Source: Nocardia elegans NBRC 108235
Lineage (GTDB): Bacteria > Actinomycetota > Actinomycetes > Mycobacteriales > Mycobacteriaceae
NCBI RefSeq assembly: GCF_001612845.1
Contig: NZ_BDBF01000035.1
Span: 1-64,000 of the forward strand
DNA: 64,000 nt
Direction: 5' to 3'
The position numbers and the translations under genes were made by a program. Of this stretch, positions 26,196-34,283 are shown piece by piece (the first letter of the stretch is position 1; the number at the start of each line of letters is the position of its first letter). The notes under the pieces were generated by a model. The model searched no databases. It was not told the DNA's origin and saw only the letters and a program-made list of their open reading frames with translations.

Positions 26196-26347
26196 AGTCG
26201 GGACCTCCCGAGAACGTCGGTGAATCGCATGATTCGGACGCTACTCAGGAGAGGTACCCGTCGAAATACGTTGCAACTGCCTAGTTATGCGTTATCGATC
26301 CGGCGAAGTTGCGAATATTGCGGACTGTGCGCTCGTCCGCGAACCGT

Positions 26348-26812
26348 TCATCGATCGGCGGTCAAACGGTCCAGCAGACAGCTCAGCGCGAACCGCACCG
26401 TCTGCTCGAGCACCTCTTCCGGCTCACCGTCGAATTCGGCCCGGCAGGCCGTGACGGCGGCCTCGGAGGCGGTGGCGAACCAGACCGTGCCGGGCGGTTC
26501 GCCATCACTCGGTTCGGGCCCACCGACACCGGTGACCGCCACCGAATAGCTCGCGCCGAGCAGCTTGCGGACGTTGGCCGCCAACGCTTCGGCCGCCGGC
26601 CGCGACACCACCGGGACATCGGGCATATCCAGGACGGTGCGTTTGACCTCCGGGCTGTAGGCGACGACCCCGCCGCGGAACCACTGTCCCGCATCCGGTG
26701 CCGCGCCGAGGGCGGAGGCGATCTTGCCCGAGGTGAGCGATTCCGCCACCGCGATCGTCGAACCGGCCGCCGCGGCCAGCTCGGCGATCCGCTCGGCGGC
26801 ACCCTCGGTCAT
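26348..26812 (-). CDS. cinA: CinA-family nicotinamide-nucleotide amidohydrolase
   Basis: A 154-residue stand-alone CinA C-terminal domain. TIAVAESLTSGKIASAL carries the catalytic Ser region, WFRGGVVAYSPEVK is the next conserved block and VAVTGVGGPEPSDG the third. It deamidates NMN to nicotinate mononucleotide in NAD recycling. The N-terminal MoaB-like domain of full CinA is absent, as in PncC. GGGAGGCGAGG precedes the ATG. A small coiled-coil gene lies 34 nt upstream. Confidence 0.9.
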   Translation of the reverse strand: MTEGAAERIAELAAAAGSTIAVAESLTSGKIASALGAAPDAGQWFRGGVVAYSPEVKRTVLDMPDVPVVSRPAAEALAANVRKLLGASYSVAVTGVGGPEPSDGEPPGTVWFATASEAAVTACRAEFDGEPEEVLEQTVRFALSCLLDRLTADR

Positions 26813-26846
26813 CGCCTCGCCTCCCGGGCGGCCACGGTGTCCTCCC

Positions 26847-27008
26847 TCATTCCACTCCCCGTTCCGTGCCGTCGTCGCCGCTCTCGCGGTACGCCTGCAG
26901 CGCGGTGTCGAGCTCGCGTTGCAGCCGTTGCACTTCCGCCTCGTCTCCGGCATCGGACGCAGTGGTGATGTCCTGGCGAAGCTGGGCGATGACGTCGTGT
27001 GAAACCAC
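26847..27008 (-). CDS. Small coiled-coil protein (53 aa)
   Basis: A GTG at 27008 sits 5 nt after GGAGGAGG and opens a 53-codon frame. The peptide starts VVSHDVIAQLRQDITT and continues as a charged helix (EVQRLQRELDTALQAYR) with a heptad-like pattern, ending GVE. Third-position GC is high throughout. It is followed 34 nt later by cinA and preceded by the csbD-like gene on the same strand. Function is unknown; the composition fits a small soluble stress protein. Confidence 0.65.
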   Translation of the reverse strand: MVSHDVIAQLRQDITTASDAGDEAEVQRLQRELDTALQAYRESGDDGTERGVE

Positions 27009-27048
27009 GGGAACCTCCTCCGGCACGGAACGGTGAGCGGTCGGGAAG

Positions 27049-27294
27049 CTAGCTGCCCTGCTGGTGAGACCGCTGACGGGCCTCGTCGACCTTGGCCTCG
27101 GCCCGGGCCTTCTCGGCCTGAGCCTCCTTCTCGGCCGCCTCGCGCTGCGATTCGGCCTTGTCCTGCTGGGCCCGGCCCTCCGACTCGAGGTCGTTGTTGC
27201 CGGTGACGATGCCCGCCGCCTCCTTGGCCTTCCCCTTCACATCCTCGACGACGCCCTTGATGCCTTCACGCGGGCCACTGTTGTGGTCGGACAC
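27049..27294 (-). CDS. CsbD family stress protein
   Basis: An 81-residue, highly charged protein. GIKGVVEDVKGKAKEAAGIV is the CsbD/YjbJ motif, followed by a Lys/Glu/Ala-rich helical tail. CsbD-like proteins are small, abundant general-stress proteins of unclear mechanism. The GTG start follows GGAAGGGGA. It leads a likely small stress operon with the 53-aa gene and cinA. Confidence 0.85.
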   Translation of the reverse strand: MSDHNSGPREGIKGVVEDVKGKAKEAAGIVTGNNDLESEGRAQQDKAESQREAAEKEAQAEKARAEAKVDEARQRSHQQGS

Positions 27295-27364
27295 GGAGTC
27301 CCCTTCCGTCGCAATTTCCTGACATGCAACGACCTACCCAGCGCAGCGGTGCTCAATCGGACGA

Positions 27365-28501
27365 TTACCCGCTCACGGCTCCGGCCAGGCGGGGCAACTG
27401 CCGCAGCGGGTTGTGGTGCTCGACCTCCATCCGCTGGTCGGCGTCGAAAATGTCGCTGAGACCGGGCGCCGGATCGTGACTGCCCGACTGTGGCAATGTC
27501 AACGCGCTGAACGGCCAATCCGAACCGAAGACGATGTGCTCACGGCCGATCACCGCGGTGGCACTCGCCATCGCGGCGGCCGAGCCGCTCAGCGCGGTGT
27601 CGACGTAGAAGGTCGAGATCTGTCGCTGGATGTCGAGCACGGAGGGTTTCGGTAGGTCCTGCGGCCACAACTGCCCCAGCACGGTCTGAGAGGCCACGCT
27701 GATCCGGTGCGACAAGAACGGCACCGTGCCGCCCGCGTGGGCCAGCTGGAATCGAATGCTCGGATATCGCTGGGTGACACCGGTGACCATCATCATGGTC
27801 GCCGCGCGGGTGGTGTCGAAGGTGAACTCTTCCAGGAAATCCGGTAGCGGCAGTTTGGGTTTCGCGTCGTCGGGGATCGCCGCGGGGTGGACGAAAACGT
27901 AGGCGTTGCGCTGGTTCAGCGCGGCCATCAACGGCTCGAACCGCGGATCCCCCAGGTACACGCCGTTGTAGGCCGACAGCAGGATCACCCCGTCGAGATG
28001 CAGTTCGTCGAGGGCGTAGATCGCCTCGGCGATCGAGGCGGGAATATCGGGCATCGGCAGGACCGCGAAGGCGCCGAACCGCGTCGGATTCGATCGGAAC
28101 AGGCCGGCGGCATAGGTGTTGCAGTAGCGCGCCATATCGATGGCCTCCTTCCCGCTCAGGAAGGACACACCCGGGTCGGACACCGAAAGTGCTTGTGCCT
28201 GAATGCCGTAGTAGTCCATGAAGGCCAGCGCCTGCTCCGGCGACCACTCCGGTGTCGGGTAACCGCCGATGGTGAGGTGGCCGTGTTCGATCAGAGCGGC
28301 ACGGTAGTCCGGGGGCAGGAAATGCGCGTGCAGATCGATGCGGTAGGTGCCGGAGGGCGCGGGCCGCTGGTCGCGCACCGGTGCCGCCCGCGCGGCGGGC
28401 AACACCGCCGCCGCGGCCGCGGCCACGCCCAGAGTGCCGGCGACGGCCGTACCCAGTGCGCGACGACGGCTCATCGCGGAGATGACGCGAGTGGCGTTCA
28501 T
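27365..28501 (-). CDS. Amidohydrolase family protein, Tat-exported
   Basis: A 378-residue metal-dependent hydrolase of the amidohydrolase_2 type related to aminocarboxymuconate-semialdehyde decarboxylases. The N-terminus MNATRVISAMSRRRALG is a twin-arginine signal followed by an Ala-rich hydrophobic stretch. DLHAHFLPPDY carries the HxH metal ligands, FQLAHAGGTVPF the third His and HIVFGSDWPF the catalytic Asp. The substrate is unknown. A Tat-exported member is unusual because most are cytoplasmic. Confidence 0.82.
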   Translation of the reverse strand: MNATRVISAMSRRRALGTAVAGTLGVAAAAAAVLPAARAAPVRDQRPAPSGTYRIDLHAHFLPPDYRAALIEHGHLTIGGYPTPEWSPEQALAFMDYYGIQAQALSVSDPGVSFLSGKEAIDMARYCNTYAAGLFRSNPTRFGAFAVLPMPDIPASIAEAIYALDELHLDGVILLSAYNGVYLGDPRFEPLMAALNQRNAYVFVHPAAIPDDAKPKLPLPDFLEEFTFDTTRAATMMMVTGVTQRYPSIRFQLAHAGGTVPFLSHRISVASQTVLGQLWPQDLPKPSVLDIQRQISTFYVDTALSGSAAAMASATAVIGREHIVFGSDWPFSALTLPQSGSHDPAPGLSDIFDADQRMEVEHHNPLRQLPRLAGAVSG

Positions 28502-28651
28502 GGATTCTCACTTTCCGAATCGGCTCTGATCGGTCGCGGGTCGAGCGCGGGCGACTTCGCGCTCGACGCACTGCGAAAGACCCTGTCCGAGAAGCGTTCC
28601 GCAGTGTCCTTCCGAGAAAGGCCGCCAACGCCACAGGAAGGTATTGATCAA

Positions 28652-28704
28652 ATCATCAGATACGATCGACCGCGCTGTCAAGAGTAAATGATGAGATCAT
28701 CAGA
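28652..28704. promoter_or_regulatory. ATCATCAGA repeats upstream of the amidohydrolase
   Basis: ATCATCAGA occurs at 28652-28660 and again at 28696-28704. The second copy forms the partial palindrome TGATGAGATCATCA (28689-28702). The repeats lie in a 280-bp AT-richer gap about 150-200 nt upstream of the amidohydrolase start, so they may bind a regulator of that gene. Nothing else is visible in this gap. Confidence 0.4.
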
Positions 28705-28783
28705 AATTCCCACCAGCCATGGAATAACCCGATGGGCGTGAGGATCCGGGCTCGACACTCGGGACGACGGCGCGGATCCCTCC

Positions 28784-29236
28784 TCATCCGACCTTGCGCA
28801 CGGAGGTCGATTCCGAGTCCACCGGACCGCCGGTCGAACTCGTGGGCCGAAGCTCGGGAATCGGTGACCCGTCGTCGCAGACGAGGACGGAGTGCTGCTC
28901 GGCCGGGCCGAACGCGTGCCGCTCACCCCACTGCCGCAAGGCGACGACCACGGTGAACAGATCCCGCCCGGCGGGAGTGAGGGTGTAGACGTGCCGGCGG
29001 CCCGACGGCCCGGGTGCGCGTTCGAGGATGCCGCGCGACACCAATCGCCTGAGCCGGTCGGTGAGGATGTTGCGCGCGATTCCGGTGGCCTGCTGGAAGT
29101 CCCGGAATGCCCGGGCACCGTCCATGGCGTCGCGAACGATGAGCAGACTCCATCGATCCCCGACCAGGTCGAGCGTCCGCGCGACCGGACACGCCGGATC
29201 GGTCCACTCCAGGTCGGCGAGTACCGGCTCCGTCAT
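28784..29236 (-). CDS. HxlR family transcriptional regulator
   Basis: A 150-residue winged-helix regulator of the HxlR/DUF24 type. The characteristic CPVARTLDLVGDRWSLLIVR includes the conserved Cys. FRDFQQATGIARNILTDRL is the recognition region, and the C-terminal wing reads RRHVYTLTPAGRDL. HxlR proteins often sense electrophiles or oxidants. The ATG at 29236 follows GGAGG. It is divergent from an MFS transporter with a dyad between them, so it probably controls that pump. Confidence 0.9.
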   Translation of the reverse strand: MTEPVLADLEWTDPACPVARTLDLVGDRWSLLIVRDAMDGARAFRDFQQATGIARNILTDRLRRLVSRGILERAPGPSGRRHVYTLTPAGRDLFTVVVALRQWGERHAFGPAEQHSVLVCDDGSPIPELRPTSSTGGPVDSESTSVRKVG

Positions 29237-29285
29237 CACGACCTCCACAACGGTTGCTGATTGAAACCATTGTGTCGTACCGTCC

Positions 29286-29310
29286 AATCAGTTGCAAAAT
29301 GCTACTGATT
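29286..29310. promoter_or_regulatory. AATCAG/CTGATT dyad between hxlR-type and MFS genes
   Basis: AATCAG (29286-29291) and CTGATT (29305-29310) are perfect inverted 6-mers with a 13-nt spacer. A further CTGATTG lies nearby on the regulator side (about 29257). The region is AT-rich and lies between starts at 29236 and 29321, the expected operator position. Confidence 0.5.
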
Positions 29311-29320
29311 TGGAGCCTCG

Positions 29321-30556
29321 GTGTTCATCTCTCTCGGTCGGCGCCTGCTGCTCGCCACCGTTTGCGCGGTGTCGGTCGCGACCGTCTACTCCGCCCAGCC
29401 GATACTCACGCAGATCGGTGACGACCTGGGTATGCCGGCCGGCGAACTGGGCTGGGTCGTCACCGCGGGACAGCTCGGTTACCTGGTGGGATTGATATTT
29501 GTCGTTCCGCTCGGTGACACGGTCGACCGGCGCCGGCTCATCGCCGCGCAGCTGCTGCTCACTGCCGCGGGGGTGGTGATCGCCGCGACCGCCGCACACA
29601 CGTGGGTGCTGCTCACCGGGGTCGCCCTCGCCGGTCTGTTCGCGGTCGTCGTGCAGACGACGGTCGCCTACGCCGTGGCCGTCTCGGCACCGCAGCACCG
29701 CGGACGCACCCTGGGCGCGGTGACCTCCGGCGTCGTCGTCGGCATCCTCGGCGCACGCATCGTCGCGGGCCTGCTGGCCATCGTCTGGGGCTGGCGCAGC
29801 GTGTACGCCGTGACGGCAGTCCTCCTCGTCGCGCTGGCGGGCCTCGTCCTGATGCTTCTGCCGACCGAGGCGCGCGCGGGCCGCACCGGCTATCGGCAGG
29901 TGCTGCGCGCCTCGCGGTCCCTGTTCGGTGACCGGCTTCTGCTCTCGCGCGGACTGATCGCGTTCTTCCTGTTCGCCTCCTTCGGCACGCTGTGGAGCGG
30001 CCTGGCGTTGCCACTCGCAGCCTCGCCGTGGCATTTCGACAGCGCGCACATCGGCCTGTTCGGACTCGCCGGGCTGGCCGGCGCACTGGGCGCGGGCCGA
30101 GCCGGACGCTGGGCGGACCGCGGTTACGCGCGCCCGGTCACGGGGGCGGCACTCGTCCTGCTGGCCGTCTCGTGGTCCGCCACGGCACAAGGATCGTGGT
30201 CGCTGCGGCTGCTCGTCGCGGGCGTCGTCGTCCTCGATTTCGCCGTGCAGGCCGTGCATGTCGGCAATCAGCACCTGCTCACGGCCGCACACCCGGACCG
30301 GACCAGCAGCGTCATCGGCACGTACATGCTCTTCTACTCCGTCGGTTCGGCGTTCGGCGCGGCCGCCACGACCGCCGCGTATTCGGCCGCCGGCTGGACC
30401 GGGTCCAGCATTGCCGGCGCCGCCTTCGCGGTCGGGGGCTTCGCGGTATGGGCGATCGCGGACGGCCGCCGGCGGACGGCCGACCGGCGTCCGAGGCGCT
30501 CGATCACGCCCGCCACGGCGCCGGGACACGATGTGGTGCAGAGGCTCCCAGAGTGA
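29321..30556 (+). CDS. MFS transporter (DHA1-type efflux)
   Basis: A 411-residue twelve-helix major facilitator. YSAQPILTQIGDDLG and LGYLVGLIFVVPLGDTVDRR (motif A loop GDTVDRRRL) are typical of the YnfM/DHA1 group. A central loop near PTEARAGRTGYRQ separates the two halves, and the Arg-rich tail is cytoplasmic. The GTG start follows GGAG. The divergent HxlR regulator suggests inducible efflux of a toxic or electrophilic compound. Confidence 0.87.
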   Translation: MFISLGRRLLLATVCAVSVATVYSAQPILTQIGDDLGMPAGELGWVVTAGQLGYLVGLIFVVPLGDTVDRRRLIAAQLLLTAAGVVIAATAAHTWVLLTGVALAGLFAVVVQTTVAYAVAVSAPQHRGRTLGAVTSGVVVGILGARIVAGLLAIVWGWRSVYAVTAVLLVALAGLVLMLLPTEARAGRTGYRQVLRASRSLFGDRLLLSRGLIAFFLFASFGTLWSGLALPLAASPWHFDSAHIGLFGLAGLAGALGAGRAGRWADRGYARPVTGAALVLLAVSWSATAQGSWSLRLLVAGVVVLDFAVQAVHVGNQHLLTAAHPDRTSSVIGTYMLFYSVGSAFGAAATTAAYSAAGWTGSSIAGAAFAVGGFAVWAIADGRRRTADRRPRRSITPATAPGHDVVQRLPE

Positions 30557-30605
30557 TCAGGAATCGAGAAGCGACGGTCGTGCGATCGCCGATAACGTCT
30601 TCGAC

Positions 30606-31235
30606 ATGAACATCACCACTGCTCAGAGCACCATCGCATCGGTCATCCTCGAGACCCCGGACCCGGCTGCCGCCGCGGCCTTCTACGAGGCCGCGTTCGG
30701 ACTCGGCGACCGGCTGCGGGTCCGCAAGTCGGACGCGGAGACCACCGGCTTCCGCGGATACATCCTCTCCCTCGTGGTGTCCCAGCCGAGCACCGTCGAC
30801 AGCCTCATCGGCTCCGCGGTCGCGGCGGGCGCGACGACGGTCAAGCCGGCCAAGAAGAGCTTCTGGGGGTACGGCGGCGTCGTGCAGGCCCCCGACGGCG
30901 CGGTCTGGAAGATCGCCACCTCGGCGAAGAAGGACACCGGCCCGGCCAGCCGCGAGATCGACGATTTCGTTCTGCTGCTCGGGGTCGAGAGTGTGAAGGC
31001 GACCAAACAGTTCTACGTCGAGCGCGGCTTGACCGTGGCGAAGAGCTTCGGCGGTAAGTACGCCGAGTTCGAGTCGCCGGCCGGGTCGGTCAAGCTCGCC
31101 CTCTACGGACGCAAGGCCGCCGCCAAGGACGCGGGCGTCCCGGCGGAGGGCTCCGGGTCGCATCGCATCGCCGTCACCGGTCCCCTCGGTTCCTTCACCG
31201 ATCCCGACGGATTCGTGTGGGAGGTCGAGGCCTGA
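30606..31235 (+). CDS. VOC family protein (glyoxalase/bleomycin-resistance-like)
   Basis: A 209-residue protein with two VOC halves. The first has VILETPDPAAAAAFYEAAFG and the second DDFVLLLGVESVKATKQFYV, closing GSFTDPDGFVWEVEA. This type occurs widely in actinobacteria without a known substrate. It lies 50 nt after the MFS gene in the same direction and may be cotranscribed with it as a detoxification pair. Confidence 0.85.
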   Translation: MNITTAQSTIASVILETPDPAAAAAFYEAAFGLGDRLRVRKSDAETTGFRGYILSLVVSQPSTVDSLIGSAVAAGATTVKPAKKSFWGYGGVVQAPDGAVWKIATSAKKDTGPASREIDDFVLLLGVESVKATKQFYVERGLTVAKSFGGKYAEFESPAGSVKLALYGRKAAAKDAGVPAEGSGSHRIAVTGPLGSFTDPDGFVWEVEA

Positions 31236-31255
31236 GCCGGGTGGCCCGGCCGGAA

Positions 31256-31684
31256 TCAGGCCGCCCGCAACGGAACTCGGAAGGACTTGCGCAGCGACGA
31301 CGGGCCGACCAGGGGAAGCAGCACGGCGAGGAGCTTCCCCTCGAGCGCCCGTGGCGTCCGGGTCAGTTCGACGTCGACACGGCTGCCCTCCGGGGCAGGT
31401 GTGGCACGGAAGACCCACCCACCACCGGCGCCGAAGAGTTTGGAATCCAGGGTGGTCACGGTCACCGTGTCGCCCGCCGGGTCCCACTCGTAGCGGGCGC
31501 GCTCCCAGGCCGCCTCCGTCCCCTCGGTGACCTCGGCCCACCCCTCGCCCTGCTCGTGCACGACGAAGTGCTCGGCATCGATCGTCGGCCACACCTGCGC
31601 CCGGGACGGGCCGAAGTCGGTGAGGACGCCCACGACCTCGGCGGGGCTCAGCGTGGAGATGAGATGAAAACGGACCGTGGTCAT
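31256..31684 (-). CDS. SRPBCC family protein
   Basis: A 142-residue START/Bet v1-like protein. It begins MTTVRFHLISTLSPAEVVGV and has the beta-strand pattern VTVTTLDSKLFGAGGGWVFR followed by a C-terminal helix with GPSSLRKSFRVPLR. Proteins of this fold bind hydrophobic ligands; no ligand can be assigned. It converges with the VOC gene. Confidence 0.75.
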   Translation of the reverse strand: MTTVRFHLISTLSPAEVVGVLTDFGPSRAQVWPTIDAEHFVVHEQGEGWAEVTEGTEAAWERARYEWDPAGDTVTVTTLDSKLFGAGGGWVFRATPAPEGSRVDVELTRTPRALEGKLLAVLLPLVGPSSLRKSFRVPLRAA

Positions 31685-31767
31685 GGAAACTCCTCGAAAC
31701 CGGTAGGGCCGCCGGCCGCGGATTCGCGGTGCCGGACACTCATCGAGCATCGCCGCTACCGGTGCCG

Positions 31768-32616
31768 CTACGAATCCGTCGGATGACGCTGCGGTGACGT
31801 AATCTCCATGACCTCCATCAGCTGGTTCGCGAATTCTTCGGCCTCGGTGCGCACGCCGTTGTGTGCCCCGGGGAACTCGACCACCTCGAATCCAAGCCGG
31901 GCCGCGATCTCGACCGCGGGCCGATAGGGCAGGCACCCGCGCGTTTCGCGGCCGACCGCGAGCACCAGACGGTCCGACACCGCGGCGAGCGCACTGTAAT
32001 CCGGTGTGTACGAGGTGAATTCACGCAACTCGTGTTCGATCATGAGCGGGCCGTTGGCGGCGAGGCGGGCCCACATCTGCGCGGCACGCTCCGACAGCCG
32101 CGAAACCTGCGGCGCCGGTTTCATCGCGGGACCGATGCCCGCGAGGAATCTCGCGCCGGCCGCGGCGACGCCCTCGGTGTGGAGCAGGACATAGACCTCC
32201 TCGACCATCGCGAGGTGCCGGTCGGCGTCCGGCAGGACGGCGAAGCAGGGTGGTTCGTGCGCGACCAGTCGGCGCACCCGGTCGGGATGTCTCGCCAGCA
32301 CGTCGAGTCCGACGATCGCGCCGTTGCTGGTTCCGCAGACGAACGCCGGCTCATCGGACAGATGCGCGAGCAGCCGGGCCACGTCGTCCGCCTGCACCGC
32401 CACCTGCTGATCCTCGGGCCCGTGGGCGAGCACGCTGCGCGAACAGCCGCGCGGATCCAGCGCCACGACGGTGAAATGGCGCCTGAGCACCTCGGCCATC
32501 TCGTCGAAGACACCCGCATCGCCGCCGCCACCGGGAATCAGCAACAGCAGCGGCCCGTCGCCGCGCAGTTCGTAGTACAGCGTCGCGCCGGGGACGGTCA
32601 GTGTGTCGGATCTCAT
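31768..32616 (-). CDS. Alpha/beta hydrolase
   Basis: A 282-residue alpha/beta hydrolase. LLLIPGGGGDAGVFDEMA is the oxyanion region, VVALDPRGCSRS follows, FVCGTSNGAIVGLDVL carries the nucleophile elbow G-x-S-x-G (GTSNG) and FPGAHNGVRTEAEEF the catalytic His. The start overlaps the stop of the TetR gene (ATGA), so the two are one operon under the double dyad at 33220-33255. The substrate is unknown. Confidence 0.88.
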   Translation of the reverse strand: MRSDTLTVPGATLYYELRGDGPLLLLIPGGGGDAGVFDEMAEVLRRHFTVVALDPRGCSRSVLAHGPEDQQVAVQADDVARLLAHLSDEPAFVCGTSNGAIVGLDVLARHPDRVRRLVAHEPPCFAVLPDADRHLAMVEEVYVLLHTEGVAAAGARFLAGIGPAMKPAPQVSRLSERAAQMWARLAANGPLMIEHELREFTSYTPDYSALAAVSDRLVLAVGRETRGCLPYRPAVEIAARLGFEVVEFPGAHNGVRTEAEEFANQLMEVMEITSPQRHPTDS

Positions 32617-33206
32617 TGCGCTACTTCCTCTTCGATGCCGGACGGCCACTGCGACAGGGTGCGATGCAGGGCCTCGAGAATGCGGTGCCAGCTGGCGTCG
32701 ATCGCCCGGGAGTGCGCGAATCCGCCCGCCGCCTCCAGGGTGGCGAAGCCGTGAAATGTGCTGCGCAGCAAGCGTCCCGCGTCGGTCGACCCGGGTTCGC
32801 TCAATCCGTATCCGCGCAACAGCGCCGCGGTGAGCTCGATACCGCGCAGCAGGGCCGGCTCTCCGGCGACCTCCTCGGGATCCATGCGGATCTGCGTTGC
32901 CGCGTACCGGCCCGGATGGTCGAGGGCGTAGGAGCGGTACGCGTCGGCGAACGCGAACAAGGCCTCACGCCCGGAGCGCCCCGCCACCGCCGCGCCGATC
33001 CGCTCGTTCATCTCCGCCCCGGCCAGCAATCCCACCTGCACCTGCAGATCCCGCAGGTTCCGAACGTGGGTGTAGAGGCTGGGATCCTTCACCCCGAACC
33101 TGCGGGCCACCGCGGACAGGGTGACGTGGGCGAATCCGACTTCGTCGGCGAGTTCCGCTGCGGCGCGGGCGATTCGCTGCCTGGACAATCCCGCACGGGG
33201 GGACAT
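32613..33206 (-). CDS. TetR family regulator with WHG-type C-terminal domain
   Basis: A 197-residue TetR regulator. The HTH lies in VTLSAVARRFGVKDPSLYTH. The C-terminal domain ends FHGFATLEAAGGF, the TetR_C_33/WHG pattern. It is the first gene of a two-gene operon with the hydrolase. Two CCTAA-N5-TTAGG sites lie directly upstream of its start, strongly suggesting autorepression. Confidence 0.9.
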   Translation of the reverse strand: MSPRAGLSRQRIARAAAELADEVGFAHVTLSAVARRFGVKDPSLYTHVRNLRDLQVQVGLLAGAEMNERIGAAVAGRSGREALFAFADAYRSYALDHPGRYAATQIRMDPEEVAGEPALLRGIELTAALLRGYGLSEPGSTDAGRLLRSTFHGFATLEAAGGFAHSRAIDASWHRILEALHRTLSQWPSGIEEEVAQ

Positions 33207-33219
33207 GTACCACTCCTAA

Positions 33220-33255
33220 CCTAATTTACTTAGGATGTAACCTAAGCATATTAGG
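33220..33255. promoter_or_regulatory. Tandem CCTAA-N5-TTAGG operators
   Basis: Two perfect dyads, CCTAA-TTTAC-TTAGG (33220-33234) and CCTAA-GCATA-TTAGG (33241-33255), are spaced 21 bp centre to centre. That is two helical turns, so two TetR dimers would bind the same face. The first lies 14 nt from the tetR start at 33206. Confidence 0.8.
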
Positions 33256-33335
33256 ATCGGTGCGGCCACATAATTTTCGCCCCGATGTCGAGGGCGGGAA
33301 CGGCGAGCACGCGAAGGCCGGTTCCGCGGGGGTGC

Positions 33336-34181
33336 TCACGGTGCCAGCGATTGCGTACCCAGCACGATCGCCAGGTCGAGCCGAGCGGCGTCCTCGGTAC
33401 CGGGCTCGGCGGTGTAGACGGAAATGCGCAGATCATCGAGAGTCACGAGCAGGGTGTCGCAGTCGAGGGTGATCAGGCCGACCGCCGGGTGGTCGATCGT
33501 CTTCCGCCTCGACGGGTCCGGCGCGGGCGGTGGCGTCTCGGCGTTCCAGAGGTCGGTGAACGTCGAGCCCGCCGCGCCGAGGTCGGTGATGAGGCGCCGC
33601 AGGGTGCGGTCGGCGGGATAGCGGGAGGCGGTCAGGCGCAGGTCGGCCACGAGCCGGGCTTCGTGCTCCGCCTGCTCCCGCTCGGAGTGCACGACCCGGG
33701 TCGGCATGCGAGTGATGTTGCGCCACACAGCATTGCGCTCCACGCCGCGCCACGAGGTGGTGTCGCCCATCAGCGCGTTGTACGGCGCGTTGGCCATCAC
33801 CAGCGTCCAGCTCGCGTCGTAGATGACGACCGGCGTGTGCGACAACCGGTCGAGCAGTCGTTGCACGCTCGCGGTGATCCGCGAGGGCACGACGTCCGGG
33901 CCCGGTGCGGCATGCCCGGCCAACCGGTAGAGCAGGTCGCGTTCGGCATCCGACAGGCGCAGTGCCCGGGCCAGTGCCTCCACCACCTGCGCCGACGGCG
34001 CGGTCGCGCGCCCTTGTTCCAGGCGGGTGAGGTAGTCGGCGGAGATGCCGGCGAGCGCGGCCAGTTCCTCCCGGCGCAATCCGGCGGCCCGGCGCCGGGA
34101 CCCCACCGGCACGCCGACGGCCTCGGGCGCCACCCGGTCGCGCCAGCGGCGCACCGTCCGGCCGAATTCCCACGCTTCCAC
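33336..34181 (-). CDS. XRE family regulator with MmyB-like ligand domain
   Basis: A 281-residue regulator. The N-terminal HTH reads RREELAALAGISADYLTRLE. A C-terminal PAS-like domain contains LLDRLSHTPVVIYDASWTLV, ANAPYNALMGDT and NAVWRN, as in MmyB-type regulators that may bind fatty acids. The start is a GTG at 34181. It is divergent from an SDR gene 100 nt away, the usual target arrangement for this family. Confidence 0.88.
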   Translation of the reverse strand: MEAWEFGRTVRRWRDRVAPEAVGVPVGSRRRAAGLRREELAALAGISADYLTRLEQGRATAPSAQVVEALARALRLSDAERDLLYRLAGHAAPGPDVVPSRITASVQRLLDRLSHTPVVIYDASWTLVMANAPYNALMGDTTSWRGVERNAVWRNITRMPTRVVHSEREQAEHEARLVADLRLTASRYPADRTLRRLITDLGAAGSTFTDLWNAETPPPAPDPSRRKTIDHPAVGLITLDCDTLLVTLDDLRISVYTAEPGTEDAARLDLAIVLGTQSLAP

Positions 34182-34283
34182 GTACTCAGTCTGCGCGAGC
34201 GCGCGCCGGCTTGTCCTGGCCCTGGCAGTCCTACGACAACCGGACGACTGCCTACGGCCCGGCCCCGCCGGCACGCTGGGGAC

